Shown: positions 9,475-18,582 of the stretch, piece by piece | Layout of the letters: each line of letters opens with the position of its first letter | Numbering within the stretch: position 1 is the first letter of the stretch | DNA from: Ophiostoma sp. CBS 140.51 | Taxonomy: Eukaryota; Ascomycota; Sordariomycetes; Ophiostomatales; Ophiostomataceae | DNA length: 37,678 nt | NCBI GenBank assembly: GCA_029298735.1 | Contig: JANSLP010000314.1 | Span: 1-37,678, forward strand | Reading direction: 5' to 3' | Notes under the pieces: generated by a model | Seen by the model: only the letters and a program-made list of their open reading frames with translations | Database searches by the model: none | Told to the model about the DNA's origin: nothing | Position numbers and translations under genes: made by a program

Positions 9475-12219
9475 ATGCCAACCGAGGTGGGAGTGGCCGC
9501 GCGCCCTTCCGCATCTTTGACGGATGACGAGCTGCATCTCATGATGGAGTACGAAAAGATCGTCAAGCTGAGCGAGAGCATCACGTCCGGGAAACATCCT
9601 AGAATCAAGATCCCGACGCATCTAGCACCCGCGAGCTCGAACCTCCCTGCGCGTCCAGACAAACGATCCGGCCGTAACACAAATACAAAAGATGCATCGA
9701 AAGCGGCAGCTTCTCAAGGCGCAAATGGCACTACTTTTGAAGCTGAGACACCTGCTGCACACTTGGGGGACAACCTTGTGGCGTTTGGACAGAACAGTGA
9801 GTTGTCAGTAGGGACAGCCGCAACTGCATCTCTCCCTAGGCTGGGTGCTACCTCTGGAATTCGTCCGGTATCTCCCAGTGTCGTCTCGCTGGAGGAGATC
9901 CCGCTGCAACGTGCGAGAGTGGAGGCTTTGCTTCGAGAGCCGTCGAATCGGCGAGGCAATGTCAAGATGGATGAGGCTCAGGCGGATTTTATGATTGGCG
10001 ATGTCTTTGTGAGAGGGCGTGAGCTCGAAAAGACATTTACACCGCCCCCGGTTGCAATCCTATCGCAAGATACGATCACTAACCTGGGTGGCGCCACGGC
10101 AAAGTCAAAGGCAAATGTTGTGTCCAGTGCCGCCGCAGACTCGGGTGATGAACAGACGTTTTACTCGTCCAACTTCAGTACGCCCGAATTTGCACTAACG
10201 TCTCGAGTCCTGGCCGAGTCTGACAATGACGACATGTCTATGGAGGACGGTTCTGACTACGAGCCGGAGCTCGATGTTATCCCACCTCCAGGGCAAACGG
10301 CCCAGCAAACGGCCCAGTACACGGTGCCGCAGCCGGACTCGACCGCCCTTCAACAGGCGCCGGCTGACCAACTTGCTGCAGCACTTTCCCAACTATCTGG
10401 GCAGGCACCCGCTGATTTTCTGACTTCTCTCATTGCGGCGAATATTGACCCGGCTTCACTCTGCATGCCTGTACCACCACAGGCATCCGTGAACCCGACC
10501 CCTGCACAGATACAACAAGCTGCTGTCGCCGCATTGTCTGCGTGGCCAGGACTTGCTGGAGCGTCTCAGACTGTGGGCGGTGGGAACGGCAGCTCCGCTA
10601 CATCTGTACACCAACGTGTGGCTGCTGGGAACCCTCAGCCATCGTCACCGTTTGTTCGCACACATGACCTGTCACCCGTCGCTCCCCAGCCAGCACATAT
10701 CTCCTCACTGGCTGTTGCGTCACACCTGCCCTTGTCCATCGACGGACAATCTGGTTCCCAAGGCACGCCTGCGCAGGTGGCCATGTTGAGACAGGGAGAA
10801 GCATCTCAGTCAAGCCCTGACAACTCACCGTATATTGACGGTCGCGCTGCCGACAAGGGCAAGGGGAAGAAGAGGAATGTCGGTAAGCGCAAGGCCGACG
10901 TCGCCCCATCCTCTCCCTACATCAAGCCCGAGCCGAGATCTCCGTCGCCAATCCTTGCTCCTCCCGCACAGCAACGTCCGCCCAAGCGGCAGAAGCAGGA
11001 CGCGCGACCTCCGCCGCGTGAGGTGGTCTACCGCCGACACGAGGACGAATACAGCCCAACCATGCAGGCCGCTCCCTACGGCACTGCGCGTGTGGCAAGA
11101 GATCCTCGAGCGCCCATCATCTATGAGCGTGTCGACAGAGGGGGACGCTATGTTCAGTCCAGAGCTGCCGCTCCCACCCGTCGTGCGAGCGTGCAACGGT
11201 ACGAGGAGCAGAGGAACCTCGAGGGTGGCTACGAGCAATCTTCTCCCAGCTATGCACCGAGCTATCCTGCCAGACCGCCATCACGGCAATACGCGGCCGC
11301 CCCGGGGCAACCAAACCTGCGTCCTGTTAGGGCTGCGACACATGCTTTGGTTGAGACGTCGTCTGGCTACCCTGCTCATGCTACAGCCGACTACGATGGC
11401 TCGGGGCGGATGAGTGTGCGGCCACTCGCTATGGCTCCACCGCCTAGAGAGCGCATTGTCGTCGACGAGTTTGGCCGCGAATACTACGAACCGGTGCCGC
11501 CAGCCCCTCGTCCGCAGCAGCAGGTGGTGGAAACGGTGGCCTACGACCCTAACCTGGCTTATGAGCGCCCGGCTTCGCGTCAGCACCAGATCCGGCACGA
11601 TGCCCGCTACGGTTCACAGGCGCCACAGCCTGTCTATGACGACGAGGAGGTTGTCTACCGAAGGACATCACCGGTATTCGCGGCCCCCAGAAGGGTTGTC
11701 ACCCAGCCGGAGTATGTGGCGCGGGAATATGCGGGCTACCCGCGGCGAGAGTTCTCGGCACGCCCGCCCTCGCAATATCCAGCTGCCGCACCTGAGCGGG
11801 GCTACATGGTGGAAGAGGCACCGCCGCCTCCCGGATACCTTGCTAGAGCTTCGACGGCCCGGCCGCCAGATGCCGCTCGGTATGAGGCGCCGCCGCCGGG
11901 CCGGTATGTGGAACGGGTAGGTAGTGTTCGGCCGTCTGGTAGTGCTGTTTACCAAGGCTATGCTGGTGGGCCAGAGGACGGCCAGCAGCATATGTACAGT
12001 GGACCGGCAGGTGGTGCCTATATTGAGGACCATCGCGGCCCCCATGAAGTAATCCGGGAGTACAGTGTGCGGCCGGAGCCTCATGTCGTTGTACATGGGG
12101 AGTATGGCGCGCGGCCTGGACCGGCGCCACCGTACTATGCGGAGCAACCCCAGTATGTGATGGGTGGCCCGCCGGCTCCTCAAGAGTATGGCTACCCAGA
12201 TGAAAGGGGCCAGTACTAG
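9475..12219 (+). CDS. Large intrinsically disordered Tyr/Pro/Arg-rich protein of unknown function
   Basis: A single-exon gene of 914 aa. The frame is open upstream to 9265, but the ATG at 9475 (GCCATCATGCC, A at -3) begins the first non-leader-like sequence, so it is chosen. No enzymatic or DNA-binding domain is recognised. Visible parts: a short helical-looking N-terminal segment (about 13-47: LTDDELHLMMEYEKIV.. then HPRIKIP); an acidic Ser/Thr-rich stretch (about 240-280); Gln/Ala-rich sequence; a basic Lys/Arg cluster near 460-475 (KGKGKKRNVGKRK) and PPKRQKQ near 505, plausible nuclear localisation signals; then a long C-terminal region (about 520-914) full of Tyr, Pro, Arg and Gly with recurring RP.(S/P) and (E/R)Y motifs. 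The composition resembles prion-like or condensate-forming nuclear or RNA-associated proteins, but that is inference only. Uniform codon use and an intact 2.7-kb frame support a real gene. Confidence 0.8.
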   Translation: MPTEVGVAARPSASLTDDELHLMMEYEKIVKLSESITSGKHPRIKIPTHLAPASSNLPARPDKRSGRNTNTKDASKAAASQGANGTTFEAETPAAHLGDNLVAFGQNSELSVGTAATASLPRLGATSGIRPVSPSVVSLEEIPLQRARVEALLREPSNRRGNVKMDEAQADFMIGDVFVRGRELEKTFTPPPVAILSQDTITNLGGATAKSKANVVSSAAADSGDEQTFYSSNFSTPEFALTSRVLAESDNDDMSMEDGSDYEPELDVIPPPGQTAQQTAQYTVPQPDSTALQQAPADQLAAALSQLSGQAPADFLTSLIAANIDPASLCMPVPPQASVNPTPAQIQQAAVAALSAWPGLAGASQTVGGGNGSSATSVHQRVAAGNPQPSSPFVRTHDLSPVAPQPAHISSLAVASHLPLSIDGQSGSQGTPAQVAMLRQGEASQSSPDNSPYIDGRAADKGKGKKRNVGKRKADVAPSSPYIKPEPRSPSPILAPPAQQRPPKRQKQDARPPPREVVYRRHEDEYSPTMQAAPYGTARVARDPRAPIIYERVDRGGRYVQSRAAAPTRRASVQRYEEQRNLEGGYEQSSPSYAPSYPARPPSRQYAAAPGQPNLRPVRAATHALVETSSGYPAHATADYDGSGRMSVRPLAMAPPPRERIVVDEFGREYYEPVPPAPRPQQQVVETVAYDPNLAYERPASRQHQIRHDARYGSQAPQPVYDDEEVVYRRTSPVFAAPRRVVTQPEYVAREYAGYPRREFSARPPSQYPAAAPERGYMVEEAPPPPGYLARASTARPPDAARYEAPPPGRYVERVGSVRPSGSAVYQGYAGGPEDGQQHMYSGPAGGAYIEDHRGPHEVIREYSVRPEPHVVVHGEYGARPGPAPPYYAEQPQYVMGGPPAPQEYGYPDERGQY

Positions 12220-15200
12220 TGAGTAGATGGAACGAGGGAAGGATGACATAAGGTCACGTTGATACCTGTCATTTATGGTTGTACCATTGACCTTTTTTGG
12301 CTGGACTTTGCAGAACACAAACAACTAATCGAGACAGGAGTATTTTTGCAGGCATTCATCATTAGTTAGCATGGGTTAGGGCGTTTATTATCCAAAAGCA
12401 ATGCATTTTATTCTTACTTATAAATGTAGCTGTGGTCCAACATGTCTGAGTACTCAAGTGTATGTACATCTGGTTGCAAGTGTAGTCAGCCTGTCCAAGA
12501 CCAACTTGGCACTGTGTATTGTGATTGAATTCAACCAGGCGATGTTGTGTTTTGAAAGCAACCTGCCACTGTGCTCTAGTCAAGTACAAGTCAGGGGTTG
12601 AACATCAAAAGTATGTATAAGGAGGCAAAATATTGAACTACATGTTATTTATGATATTTGGTAGTTCAAAATAGTTCTATTTTCAAGCTTTTCTTTCTCC
12701 TTGAAAGTCCTTCTGTATTCAGCTGCGCAGCCTTGAAGACAAGTGGCACAGCGTATTACACTATATCGTTATTACGTGCGTACTAAAGTTAAGAAACAGC
12801 ATACGACATATTAATTACATGAGGGAGGAATTGGAATGCACAGTACACTGTTTGGCAATGGACAAGTAAAATGAGCACTGTGATTGTCCACCGTCCAAAC
12901 CTTTTTTGATTTTTTTTGATTTTTGATTTTCAGCTTCTGGTGCCCGGATCTCCTGTGTCAGACAGCTTTCTTGTCGAACTGTTTTGGCCACATCGAACAG
13001 GAAAAACTGGGCACGCCCTGTCGATCATTGGGGGGTGTGCTGCATTGTTTGGGGGTTGGTCTTTTGATCGAGACTCTTCTGTTTTTCTCACACTCGAAAA
13101 AGGCCCATGCGTGAAAGAGAACCTTTGCTCTGTCACTTGGTTCGTTTCTTGTCAAGGATGTTTCTGTGTGAGGCAGTCAAAACGCCCGAATGTGATCCGC
13201 AAGCTCACCGGCCGGCGACCGAATTTTTGAGATTTTTTGATGTACGAACTGGTGAACTTGTGAGAGTGATTTCTGCACTTCTTGCACCTTCAACACCTCC
13301 TGCCCCCCGCGTTTCCGGTTGACACCCCTTCCGCGCTGTGGCAAGGCGGCGAAAGATGCACAACAGAGTGGGGGGCCACAGCTGGCTTGAGCACCGAGCT
13401 TTCTTTGAATTTTCACGATTCAGATATCTTTTGACTTTGTGCATATCTGTGTACTTGTATCTCCCACCATTTTTTTCTCACATCGTCGATCTGGTTTGGT
13501 GGTTGGGTGTACTCCGGAACGGTCTCGAAAGTACAGAGCATGAGCTCTGATGAGGTGTGTGTCGTATGCAATGAATCTGCGGCGTGAGATAGAAAGAAGG
13601 TGGGCAGGTTATCTGCAAAAAAGATCTGCCCTCTCTTGTCTCTTGTGCCGTGCCGTGTGATGAGAGATGGGAGGGTGGCAAGAGGTTGCAACAATCACTA
13701 GAGCTTTCAACGCCAGCGTGTACACAGTAGCTCGACAGAGCTTCTTGACCTTTGCCCACACACAGATTGGTGTCGACCCATCCCGATAGTGTCCGGTCAA
13801 TGTTAACACGAAGTACTGAGTATTGAGTACCCGTAACAAGATAAATCGCACTCTTGTCCTGAAGCCGAGCGCGAGGTTGGCGAGAGTCAGGCTCGGACTC
13901 GGAGACATTCCAGAGGCATCCGATGCCCAGATGCAAGTCGTTCTCCTGCTCCTGTTGGTTGTCGACATTTAAATGGAGTGCACCATTTTCGCGCCCGCTG
14001 ACGTGCAGGGCACGAAAAAACTGTAATTAAGACCTGGCAGCTCGGTCTCGGTCGGCACTGCTCTCCACTATCCACTCTGTACGGGGTATGGTGGTCCTTG
14101 TACGAAGGAGGAGAAGAAGTAAAGCAAGCTTGCTAGAGCACTTTTGCTGGAGCACGAGTCCCGGAGGTTGTTCGTTGTTGTTGTTGCGAAAAGAGAGACC
14201 TCAGAGTCTTGCAAGTCTTGGAGAGGAGTACCTGGCTAGGAACGGCATGGTGCAAGATTGAAACACCCCTGTTCCTGCTTTGCAGCTTTGCTGCTCCCCT
14301 GTGGGCCCTTGTCGGTGACCTCCCTCTCCTGGCCCTTCTAACCTATTTTTTTCGGCGGGTGGAGATCAGGACTGGGGCAGTGCAAATGGACCACACTCTG
14401 TGAATGAATGGGAAACAAGGCATGCAATGAAAGTGCAATGAAATCACCGCAATAGAACGAACTGCGTATTGGATTCGTAATGACTGCGTATCTGACATCG
14501 GGACACGAAGCAGCTTTGTTCAGGGTGAGCAACGCGTCTGTTGGCGTGCCGTGTTGACTTATTGGACTTGTATTGACTTGGTTTTGATTGATGATTGAGA
14601 TGGCCGGAATAGCTGGAAATAAGAGCAGCAAAAATAGGTACGGAAGTAAATGCCTGATGCTTATTGACAGTTGCCTGTCATATAGAACGTAGTTGCCCTT
14701 TGGGGCTTTTTCATGTTTCGTGTTTCGTTCTTTCCTTCCATTCGTTCTTTTTCGTTCTTTCCGCATCCTCCCTCGTGCCAACGGCCACGACGCGACTTGG
14801 GGAAAGAGCGTCCGGCGAGAGGGACCTGATGTCGATATTGAGCCCAGTGGATATTGGCTGGGGTCCTTGGAGCCGCGGGTATGGCATTTCAGATTTCAGC
14901 AAAAAATCCGAGATTGGCTGTATGGTTCTTTGTTTGTTTCTCTTGCCATGTCAATATCTATATCCGGGCGAGTAATGTGTTAATTGCATCGTGCAGTGCT
15001 TGCTACATTGGAGTACAGTTGCCTCAAACAGGAGTACCTGGAGAGCACCTGCCGTTTTGTCGCTGTTTCCATGTATGCTCCGTCCTTTTTCCTTCCTTCA
15101 TTATCACCCCTAGGTCTTGCTGTCTGACGCCCGTATCTTACGCCATATATCTGCCAGTCTGAAGAGTGACAGAAAGTGACAGCAGCCAAACAAATCCTGA

Positions 15201-16840
15201 AGTGTCTTGAAGCCCTGCCGTCTTAACTTGCAGGGTCGGCAGGGAAGTCCCAGACGAGGGATCGCCCTCTATGCGATACACATGCTCCTCGGTCTCCTTC
15301 CCGCGTTTTCAATACTGCAAAGTACCTTGCTTAACGACCACAACGCACCATTGTACGCCTACTGCCCCGCTCGGCCGGGAAATGCCTTGATTTCTTGACT
15401 CCTTTGCTTCTTTATGCTCGTCCCCTAGCTGGCTGCGATGTCATACCGTATTTGGCTACGCCGTTTGTGCACGGAGTATGCCGTAGCGCCTAACTGCTGT
15501 TCAGCTGTTCGGGTAACGTGACCGCTTTGACAGCCGTATTGAATGTCGGGGTAAGAGCATTGCAGTAGCCTTTTGAGCTTCGGTCTTGCCTCTTACCTGC
15601 TTTGGGGTTGCCAATCCTGTTCCTATTATTTTTGCAACTTGTATCACTTTATTAATATTGGTCTAATGATATCCTACTTGGAGAAAAGAGGAGATATGCA
15701 AAGACGAAGCGGGCGGTTGCGCGAGTCGTGACTTCCCTTGTGGAGAGCAGACAGGAAGGAGTGACTCGGAGCCTGGAACATTGGGCACAATGGAGAGCAC
15801 GGTAGAAAACGGTACGAGGCCACGCTTTATCCGTCCGAACCAATACGGCCTCTTGGAGAGCACACTCTGTCCAGAACGACCAGGGGGAGGATCACGTCCA
15901 GATCCAAGATACGCAAGCGCGAGCGTGCCCAAGTAAGACGTAAGATCACGGGCAGTACCCCGAATGGCATCACCTGTGCCTCTCCTGCAAATCAGACAAG
16001 ATGCCTCAACTTCAACTGCACAAAACACGACCAACAAGACCTGTGGAAAGACCTTGGGACACCCGCCTGGGCGAATGGAGCCCTATCCACTCAGATCCCA
16101 AACTTCCAGTCCAATGGGGCTGCCAAGCCCGCATCCCTGGCATGCTTGAAGCTCTGACCAGTTTTTGATTGGGAATTTGTGAAGAAAGAAACCCTACATC
16201 GTAATATCGTGTGGGCGGAAAAGAGAAGACTAGAAAAGGAGAGCAAAAAAGGCAAAGAGGAACACTTGTTCATTAGCCCCGTAAGACATCTCATCGTGTT
16301 GCCATTCCCTCACCCGAACTCACCTTGAGAGACGTTCTTTTCAACAATTTTTACTCAAGTGGCCTGCACTAAAAAACGTGTTTTGGCCTTTTATGACATA
16401 GCTGCTGGGTCCTCTAGTGGCAAAGCTACGCTACGGGGACACTGCGTAAGGCGCTCCCTTCTCTCCAATGCCGTGTTGCAGCACATCATGGATGCGCTAA
16501 AACAGCTTTGGCTGCAGCAGACAGAGCGAGTGCCGCCAGATGGAAAGAGGCAAGAGCTGCTGTCCACACCTGCCCGACCAATAAAGAACACAACCAGACA
16601 GCCCCCGCTCCTGCGTCTTTAACTCTGTTGCTGCCCTTCGCTCCTGCCCACCCGACGCTTCCGCTGACGAAGCGAATCTTGAGCTATCACGATGCGGTGG
16701 AAACAGGTCGTCTGCCGCTATCAAAAAGGACCGCGGGGGTGCTGAGAAGAGGATTGAATGAGAGTCTTCCGTGGCGTTGCTGCACAGCGGTGGGTAGATT
16801 GGAGACTGGGCTCTGGAACGGCGTGCTTCTCTGCTCGTCG

Positions 16841-16880
16841 GCTACATCTCGCTGCATCTTGCTGCATCTTGCTGCATTCT
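16841..16880 (+). repeat. 10-bp tandem repeat, about four copies
   Basis: Four consecutive decamers: GCTACATCTC, GCTGCATCTT twice, and GCTGCATTCT. They are followed to about 16905 by degenerate CTGCAT-containing copies. It lies in the non-genic region upstream of the KH gene. Confidence 0.8.
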
Positions 16881-17329
16881 GTCTGCATGTCTGGCTGCAT
16901 CCCCCTGCCTGCTGCTTGCTCCTTCCTGCCCCGTATCTTTTCTTACTTGCCTCTTTCCGCGATACGCAGCCAAGGTCGGAAAAAGGGCAAGAACGACCGC
17001 CTTTTCAACGCTTGTTGGGCTACCCTTGCCCTGTTCCAGTCCTATCACGGCGCACTTTCTTGTGGTGTCTGAATGTCCAATGTCTCTTGCCTGTTGTGTG
17101 TGCGTGTGGGCTGCTTTTCTGTGTCGTTCCTGCCCTTTTTGCCCTTCCCCACTCACACCCAGGGAGCCCCAGCCCACTCCTCAAGCCAACCGCTCCTACC
17201 TTTCAGGGCACTGAGAATCTCGAAATCCAAAGGCTCTGGCTCTTTGCTGCCTGCCATCTCTGTGCCCATTCGCTCTTCTCAAGCAGTCTCAGGCCGCCCT
17301 CGCCTGCCGGCCCTTCTCGACCTTTCCCT

Positions 17330-18582
17330 TCCTAGCGCATGAATTCCTTCCCTTTCTTTCTTCTGTCTTGCTCTTTCTCCGTCTTGTCTCTCACCATTTT
17401 CTGCATTCTTTCGGCCCACGCAATTGCGCTTCCTTCCTTTTTCCTCATGCCCTCTCACCAAGTCGCCGGGCTCTCGGAAAGAGCCAGAAATCGTAGACAT
17501 AATTTTTTTTTGTAAATACAGCAAGACGTGACTGGGACGTGCTTTACTTCTGTTTTTTATTCTCCATCTTTTCTCTGTCCTTTCTGAGTCTTCTTTCTTG
17601 CCCCCTCCCTCCCGCCTTCCCCTCTCTCACTGTCAGTTCACCTCCCCTCTTCTCACTGCTACCTACACAGAGGCCACTCAACTAGTGCCCTGCGTCGTTT
17701 TTGGCAAGGCCTTCCTTCCCCTGCATCAGCGCTTTGCTCACTCTCCTCACCTCACTTCGAGCCTCTTTCTCCTTCTTTCCTTCCTTCCTACATACAATAC
17801 GACACACATACTCTCCTTCCTCGTGCACCATCGTTCCTTCTCTTCTCTCCCTAGGAAGGTGCCAACGATAACTGTTTTTCCAACGCCTTGTCTTTCCTTA
17901 TTCTCCTCATTTCGATACCCATCCTTTTACGTTTCCATACCCTCCGTGCTTTCTTTTACCCCCGTAGACTTCAGTCTCGTTTTTGCACATCTCGACGAGT
18001 CTGCTTTTCCCTCTCTTTTCTCCTCGCCCTTTGCCTCACGCCCTCACACCCACGCTCCCGCCTCGACTCTTTGGCCTCCGACACTCCGCTTGCGGTTCAA
18101 GGCCTATCTTTTCTACCTTTTTGACCCTTCTCTTCTTGTATTATACACTCTTTTTGCTCCTTTTTTGACTTCCATTCTTTTCTTGCTCCTCTTTTGGACG
18201 CCCTCTCGATCTCTTCGGCTTCTTTGTCGTGTGTCGAGTTTTGATCGTTGTGGCCGGAGCCGTGACAAGATTTTTTGGTCTCTTTTGATTGCGACAACCC
18301 ATCGACCCTTTCTTGCCTTTCCTTTCGAGATACCCTCCGAGATACCCAACGAGATACCCTTCGCGATACCCTTCGAAATACCCATCGAGTCATCCTTTGA
18401 CACTCCTCGAGAAACCTTTTGAGATACCTTTCGAAATATCTTTCGAGTCACAATTTGAGATCTTTCGCTGATCTTCGCTTCACACACCACCTACGCAATC
18501 GTAAAGCCTCCACACGCGTTCGTTCGCACCGCCCTTAGACACCCAAAACTGCCTCGTCCTGTTCGAATGTGCCACGTTCAAT
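17330..18582 (+). promoter_or_regulatory. Pyrimidine-rich probable 5' leader/promoter of the KH-domain gene
   Basis: About 1.2 kb dominated by C and T on the plus strand (runs of CTTCCTTC, TTTCTCC), ending at the KH-gene ATG. Such tracts precede several genes in this window and are common in filamentous-fungal promoters and leaders. A 274-codon open frame (17598-18422) runs through it, made almost wholly of Ser, Leu, Phe, Pro and Arg. I take it as a by-product of the base skew, or at most an upstream ORF if transcribed. Confidence 0.55.
18324..18465 (+). repeat. Decaying 12-bp tandem repeat (TTCGAGATACCC type)
   Basis: Twelve consecutive units with consensus TTCGAGATACCC. All are 12 nt long except one 10-nt unit at 18408-18417. 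The first five copies are closest to consensus; later ones drift (for example TTCGAAATATCT, TTCGAGTCACAA). The array ends about 118 bases before the ATG of the multi-KH gene, so it probably lies in its 5' leader. Confidence 0.85.

Larger units (their letters stand above)
12220..18582. other. 6.3-kb region without a convincing gene, ending in a pyrimidine-rich leader
   Basis: The largest gap in the window. 12220-12900 is AT-rich and includes the 3' flank of the preceding gene. Around 12902-12945 is a run of TTTTGAT repeats. 13000-17300 is mixed sequence with frames up to 275 aa that are Cys/Leu/Pro-rich, low complexity and match no family. From about 17330 to 18580 the plus strand is strongly pyrimidine-rich, as expected for a long 5' leader of the KH-domain gene. 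Two short tandem repeats (16841-16880 and 18324-18465) lie in it. I see no transposase, reverse transcriptase, terminal repeats or tRNA. A noncoding RNA, a regulatory region or a long spliced leader are all possible. Confidence 0.5.

Noticed and set aside
13800..13835. Direct repeat of GAGTA-type elements (AGTACTGAGTATTGAGTACC)
   Set aside because: Very short and similar strings are common by chance; no gene nearby to regulate.
13478..13936. 152-codon minus frame
   Set aside because: No family resemblance, mixed hydrophilic composition, overlapping frames on both strands, and no start or intron signals I could defend.
15663..16037. 124-codon minus frame in the long gap
   Set aside because: Too short and featureless to separate from chance, although the local sequence is less repetitive than its surroundings.
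16508..17335. 275-codon plus frame in the long gap
   Set aside because: Cys/Leu/Pro-rich low-complexity translation that runs through a tandem repeat; no conserved motif and no splice support.
17598..18422. 274-codon plus frame through the pyrimidine-rich leader and 12-bp repeat
   Set aside because: Composition (Ser, Leu, Phe, Pro, Arg) follows directly from the CT-rich strand. Kept only as a possible upstream ORF.
12220..18582. Possible transposon or repeat-induced mutation remnant in the long gap
   Set aside because: No transposase or reverse-transcriptase motifs, no terminal repeats seen, and no sustained AT-rich, TA-biased sequence expected of RIP.
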